From contig JAYESD010000009.1 of NCBI GenBank assembly GCA_036927565.1, positions 28,115,601-28,179,600 of the forward strand: 64,000 nt of DNA, in the 5' to 3' direction. Source of the DNA: Tuctoria greenei (lineage: Eukaryota; Streptophyta; Magnoliopsida; Poales; Poaceae). Both the position numbers and the translations under genes were made by a program. A model generated the notes under the pieces. That model was not told the origin of the DNA. It made no database searches and saw nothing but the letters and a program-made list of their open reading frames with translations. Positions 62,325 through 64,000 of the stretch are shown piece after piece; the stretch's first letter is position 1, and every line of letters starts with the position of its first letter.

Positions 62325-63992
62325 CTAGCCACAACAGATGTTGAGACTGGACCGAAACTCAGAAAATAAAGTCGACGGGAGTCCCTTCGTGAAGATATCG
62401 GCAAACTGTGACGTCTTCGGCACATGGAGAACTCGAACCTCACCGCGTGCAACCCGCTCACGAACAAAGTGAAGATCAATCTCCACATGTTTCGTGCGCT
62501 GGTGCTGGACGGGATTGGTGGAGAGGTAAACAGCGCTGACATTATCACAGTAGACCAACGTGCTCCGGGCGACAGGGGAGTGGAGCTCCTGAAGTAACTG
62601 CTGGAGCCAAGACGCCTCTGCTACGCCGTTAGCCACGGCGCGGTACTCCGCCTCAGCGCTGGAGCGAGAAACCACGGGCTGCCGCTTCGAGCACCAGGAG
62701 ACAAGATTCCCCCCCAGGAAGACGGCGTAGCCAGAGGTGGAACGGCGGGTATCAGGACACCCCGCCCAGTCAGCGTCGGTGTAGACCACCAACTCAGAAG
62801 GCGAGCCACGTCGAAGGAGAAGGCCGTAGTCGAGGGAGCCGCGCAGGTACCGAAGAATCCGCTTCATCGCCGTGAGGTGCGTCTCCCGCGGATCATGCAT
62901 GTGGAGACACACCTGCTGAACCGCGTATGAGATATCCGGCCTGGTGAAGGTAAGGTACTGCAGGGCACCTGCAAGACTCCTGTAAGAGGTGGGGTCGGCG
63001 ACTGAGGCGCCGTCAGCCGAAGCCAGCTTCGCCTGAGTGTCCACGGGAGTGGAGCACGGCTTACAATCAGCCATGCCCGCTCGCTCGAGGATATCCAGGC
63101 AGTACTGGCGCTGGTGGAGGAACAGAGCGTCCGGACGGTGCTCGACCGTAACGCCCAGGAAGTGGTGGAGCTGGCCGAGGTCCTTCATCGCGAACTCGCG
63201 CTGCAGTGCGGAGATCGTGCGCTGAAGAAGAGTCGAGCTGGACGCCGTGAGGACAATATCGTCCACGTACAGGAGGAGGTAGACAGTGTCACCCTCATGC
63301 CTGTAAACGAAGAGCGAGGTGTCCGACTTGGCCTCGACGAAGCCAAGCGAGGCCAGGAAGGAGGCGAACCGGCTGTACCAAGCCCGAGGCGCCTGCTTCA
63401 GCCCGTACAGAGACTTGTTCAGCCGGCAGACCAAGTCTGGACGGGCTGAATCGACGAACCCTGTCGGCTGACTGCAGTACACCGTCTCTGTCAGCGTCCC
63501 GTGAAGGAAGGCGTTCTTGACGTCCAGCTGGTGGACAGGCCAAGAACGCGAGAGAGCCAACGACAGAACAGTCCGTACTGTCGCTGGCTTAACCACCGGA
63601 CTGAAGGTCTCGTCGTAGTCCACTCCAGGGCGCTGAGTGAAGCCCCGAAGTACCCAACGAGCCTTATATCTCTCCAGGGAGCCATCCGCCTTCCTCTTAT
63701 GCGTGAAAACCCACTTGCCTGTGACAACGTTGCCACGGGAAGGACGGGGAACCAGGTCCCATGTCCGGTTGGCAAGTAGGGCCGCATACTCCTCCTCCAT
63801 AGCGCGGCGCCAGTGAGGGTCAGCGAGTGCGCTACGGACGGAGGTCGGTATAGGTGAAACCGAAGAGGAAGTGGATGGTGTCGGTGTCGTCGAAGAGAGT
63901 ACCACTCCGGAGAACCTCTCAAGAGGCCGGAGAACCCCAGCGGCACGTCTAGTCACCATCGGGTGAACGTGTCCTGGGTCCCGGTGAAGCAA
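62325..63992 (-). CDS. Copia pol, RT and RNase H (3' part, open)
   Basis: Minus-strand open frame of at least 555 residues. It contains WRRAMEEEYAALLANRTWDL, the RT blocks QLDVKNAFLHGTL, LYGLKQAPRAWYSRF and LLLYVDDIVLTA, then RNase H YTDADWAGCPDTRRSTSGY, SRSSAEAEYRAVANG and CDNVSAVYLSTNPVQHQRTK. No stops are visible, so RT and RNase H may be functional. Gag, protease and integrase are expected beyond 64000. The Met at 63992 is only the first in view; the true frame probably continues. Confidence 0.93.
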   Translation of the reverse strand: MLHRDPGHVHPMVTRRAAGVLRPLERFSGVVLSSTTPTPSTSSSVSPIPTSVRSALADPHWRRAMEEEYAALLANRTWDLVPRPSRGNVVTGKWVFTHKRKADGSLERYKARWVLRGFTQRPGVDYDETFSPVVKPATVRTVLSLALSRSWPVHQLDVKNAFLHGTLTETVYCSQPTGFVDSARPDLVCRLNKSLYGLKQAPRAWYSRFASFLASLGFVEAKSDTSLFVYRHEGDTVYLLLYVDDIVLTASSSTLLQRTISALQREFAMKDLGQLHHFLGVTVEHRPDALFLHQRQYCLDILERAGMADCKPCSTPVDTQAKLASADGASVADPTSYRSLAGALQYLTFTRPDISYAVQQVCLHMHDPRETHLTAMKRILRYLRGSLDYGLLLRRGSPSELVVYTDADWAGCPDTRRSTSGYAVFLGGNLVSWCSKRQPVVSRSSAEAEYRAVANGVAEASWLQQLLQELHSPVARSTLVYCDNVSAVYLSTNPVQHQRTKHVEIDLHFVRERVARGEVRVLHVPKTSQFADIFTKGLPSTLFSEFRSSLNICCG

Positions 63993-64000
63993 CGGTGGGT

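Larger units (their letters stand above)
62209..64000 (-). mobile_element. Ale/Retrofit-like Copia element, runs past the window end
   Basis: Inserted in copy C of element E after GTTTC (62204-62208, candidate target copy). It shows a 96-bp 3' LTR, a purine tract and the RT-RNase H half of pol. The rest lies to the right. Confidence 0.9.

Overview
This is a nuclear plant window, almost certainly from a grass. The evidence is introns with GT/AG borders, Ty1/Copia primer sites matching initiator Met-tRNA, sireviruses, a Ty3/Gypsy element with an antisense ORF, and GC-rich retroelement coding DNA. Calling it panicoid is only a guess. There is no bacterial-type gene, rRNA, tRNA or CRISPR array. 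The only host gene I recognise is part of a NhaD-type Na+/H+ antiporter (plastid NHD1 type), whose exons occur in three partial copies. Nearly everything else is nested retrotransposon.

Layout. Copy A (1-1954) holds exons a and b, with a Copia element (1955-7666, minus strand) in the next intron. 7667-8408 is a mosaic of Copia scraps. Copy B (8409-22809) holds exons a (8935-9041), b (10321-10441), c (17034-17095) and d (17182-17484), with an intact Copia (10893-16603, TSD GTACC) between b and c. After exon d come a small DNA transposon, a gag-only element (17989-20024, TSD GCAGC) and a decayed minus-strand LTR element, E. E carries fragments of three host genes: ribosomal protein S24, a plant synaptotagmin and a prolyl-oligopeptidase-like peptidase. 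E is split by Copia element D (22810-41106, TSD CTGTC). The 5' LTR of D was itself hit by an intact sirevirus (23027-35335, TSD GCTGC) and by a Mutator-like element (35539-36321, 9-bp TSD). E ends at about 41740. Next come a second, truncated sirevirus (41868 to about 45690), a remnant with an LTR (to 46830), and a decayed Ty3/Gypsy element (about 46832-57203) containing a rearranged Copia fragment (51092 to about 53000). Copy C (57204-62208) repeats exons b, c and d, the DNA transposon, the gag-only element and the start of E, but lacks the Copia: its empty GTACC site is at 57880-57884. A third kind of Copia (62209 to the window end) interrupts copy C.

History read from the junctions. The gag-only element and E were in place before copies B and C separated. 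The Copia at GTACC came later. Copies A and B then look like the product of unequal crossing-over between two Copia elements of one family. Flanks and left LTRs appear identical between A and B, but from 2599 onward the two elements differ, and the A element has different flanking bases on its two sides.

Most interesting points: the sirevirus third ORF has what looks like its own promoter (the same palindromic motif as the LTR, a TATA-like box and a 5'UTR intron ending at the ATG); two sirevirus families carry different palindromic arrays with the common core CGGA-n-TCCG; element E carries three captured gene fragments; and the antiporter exon duplications are phase-compatible.
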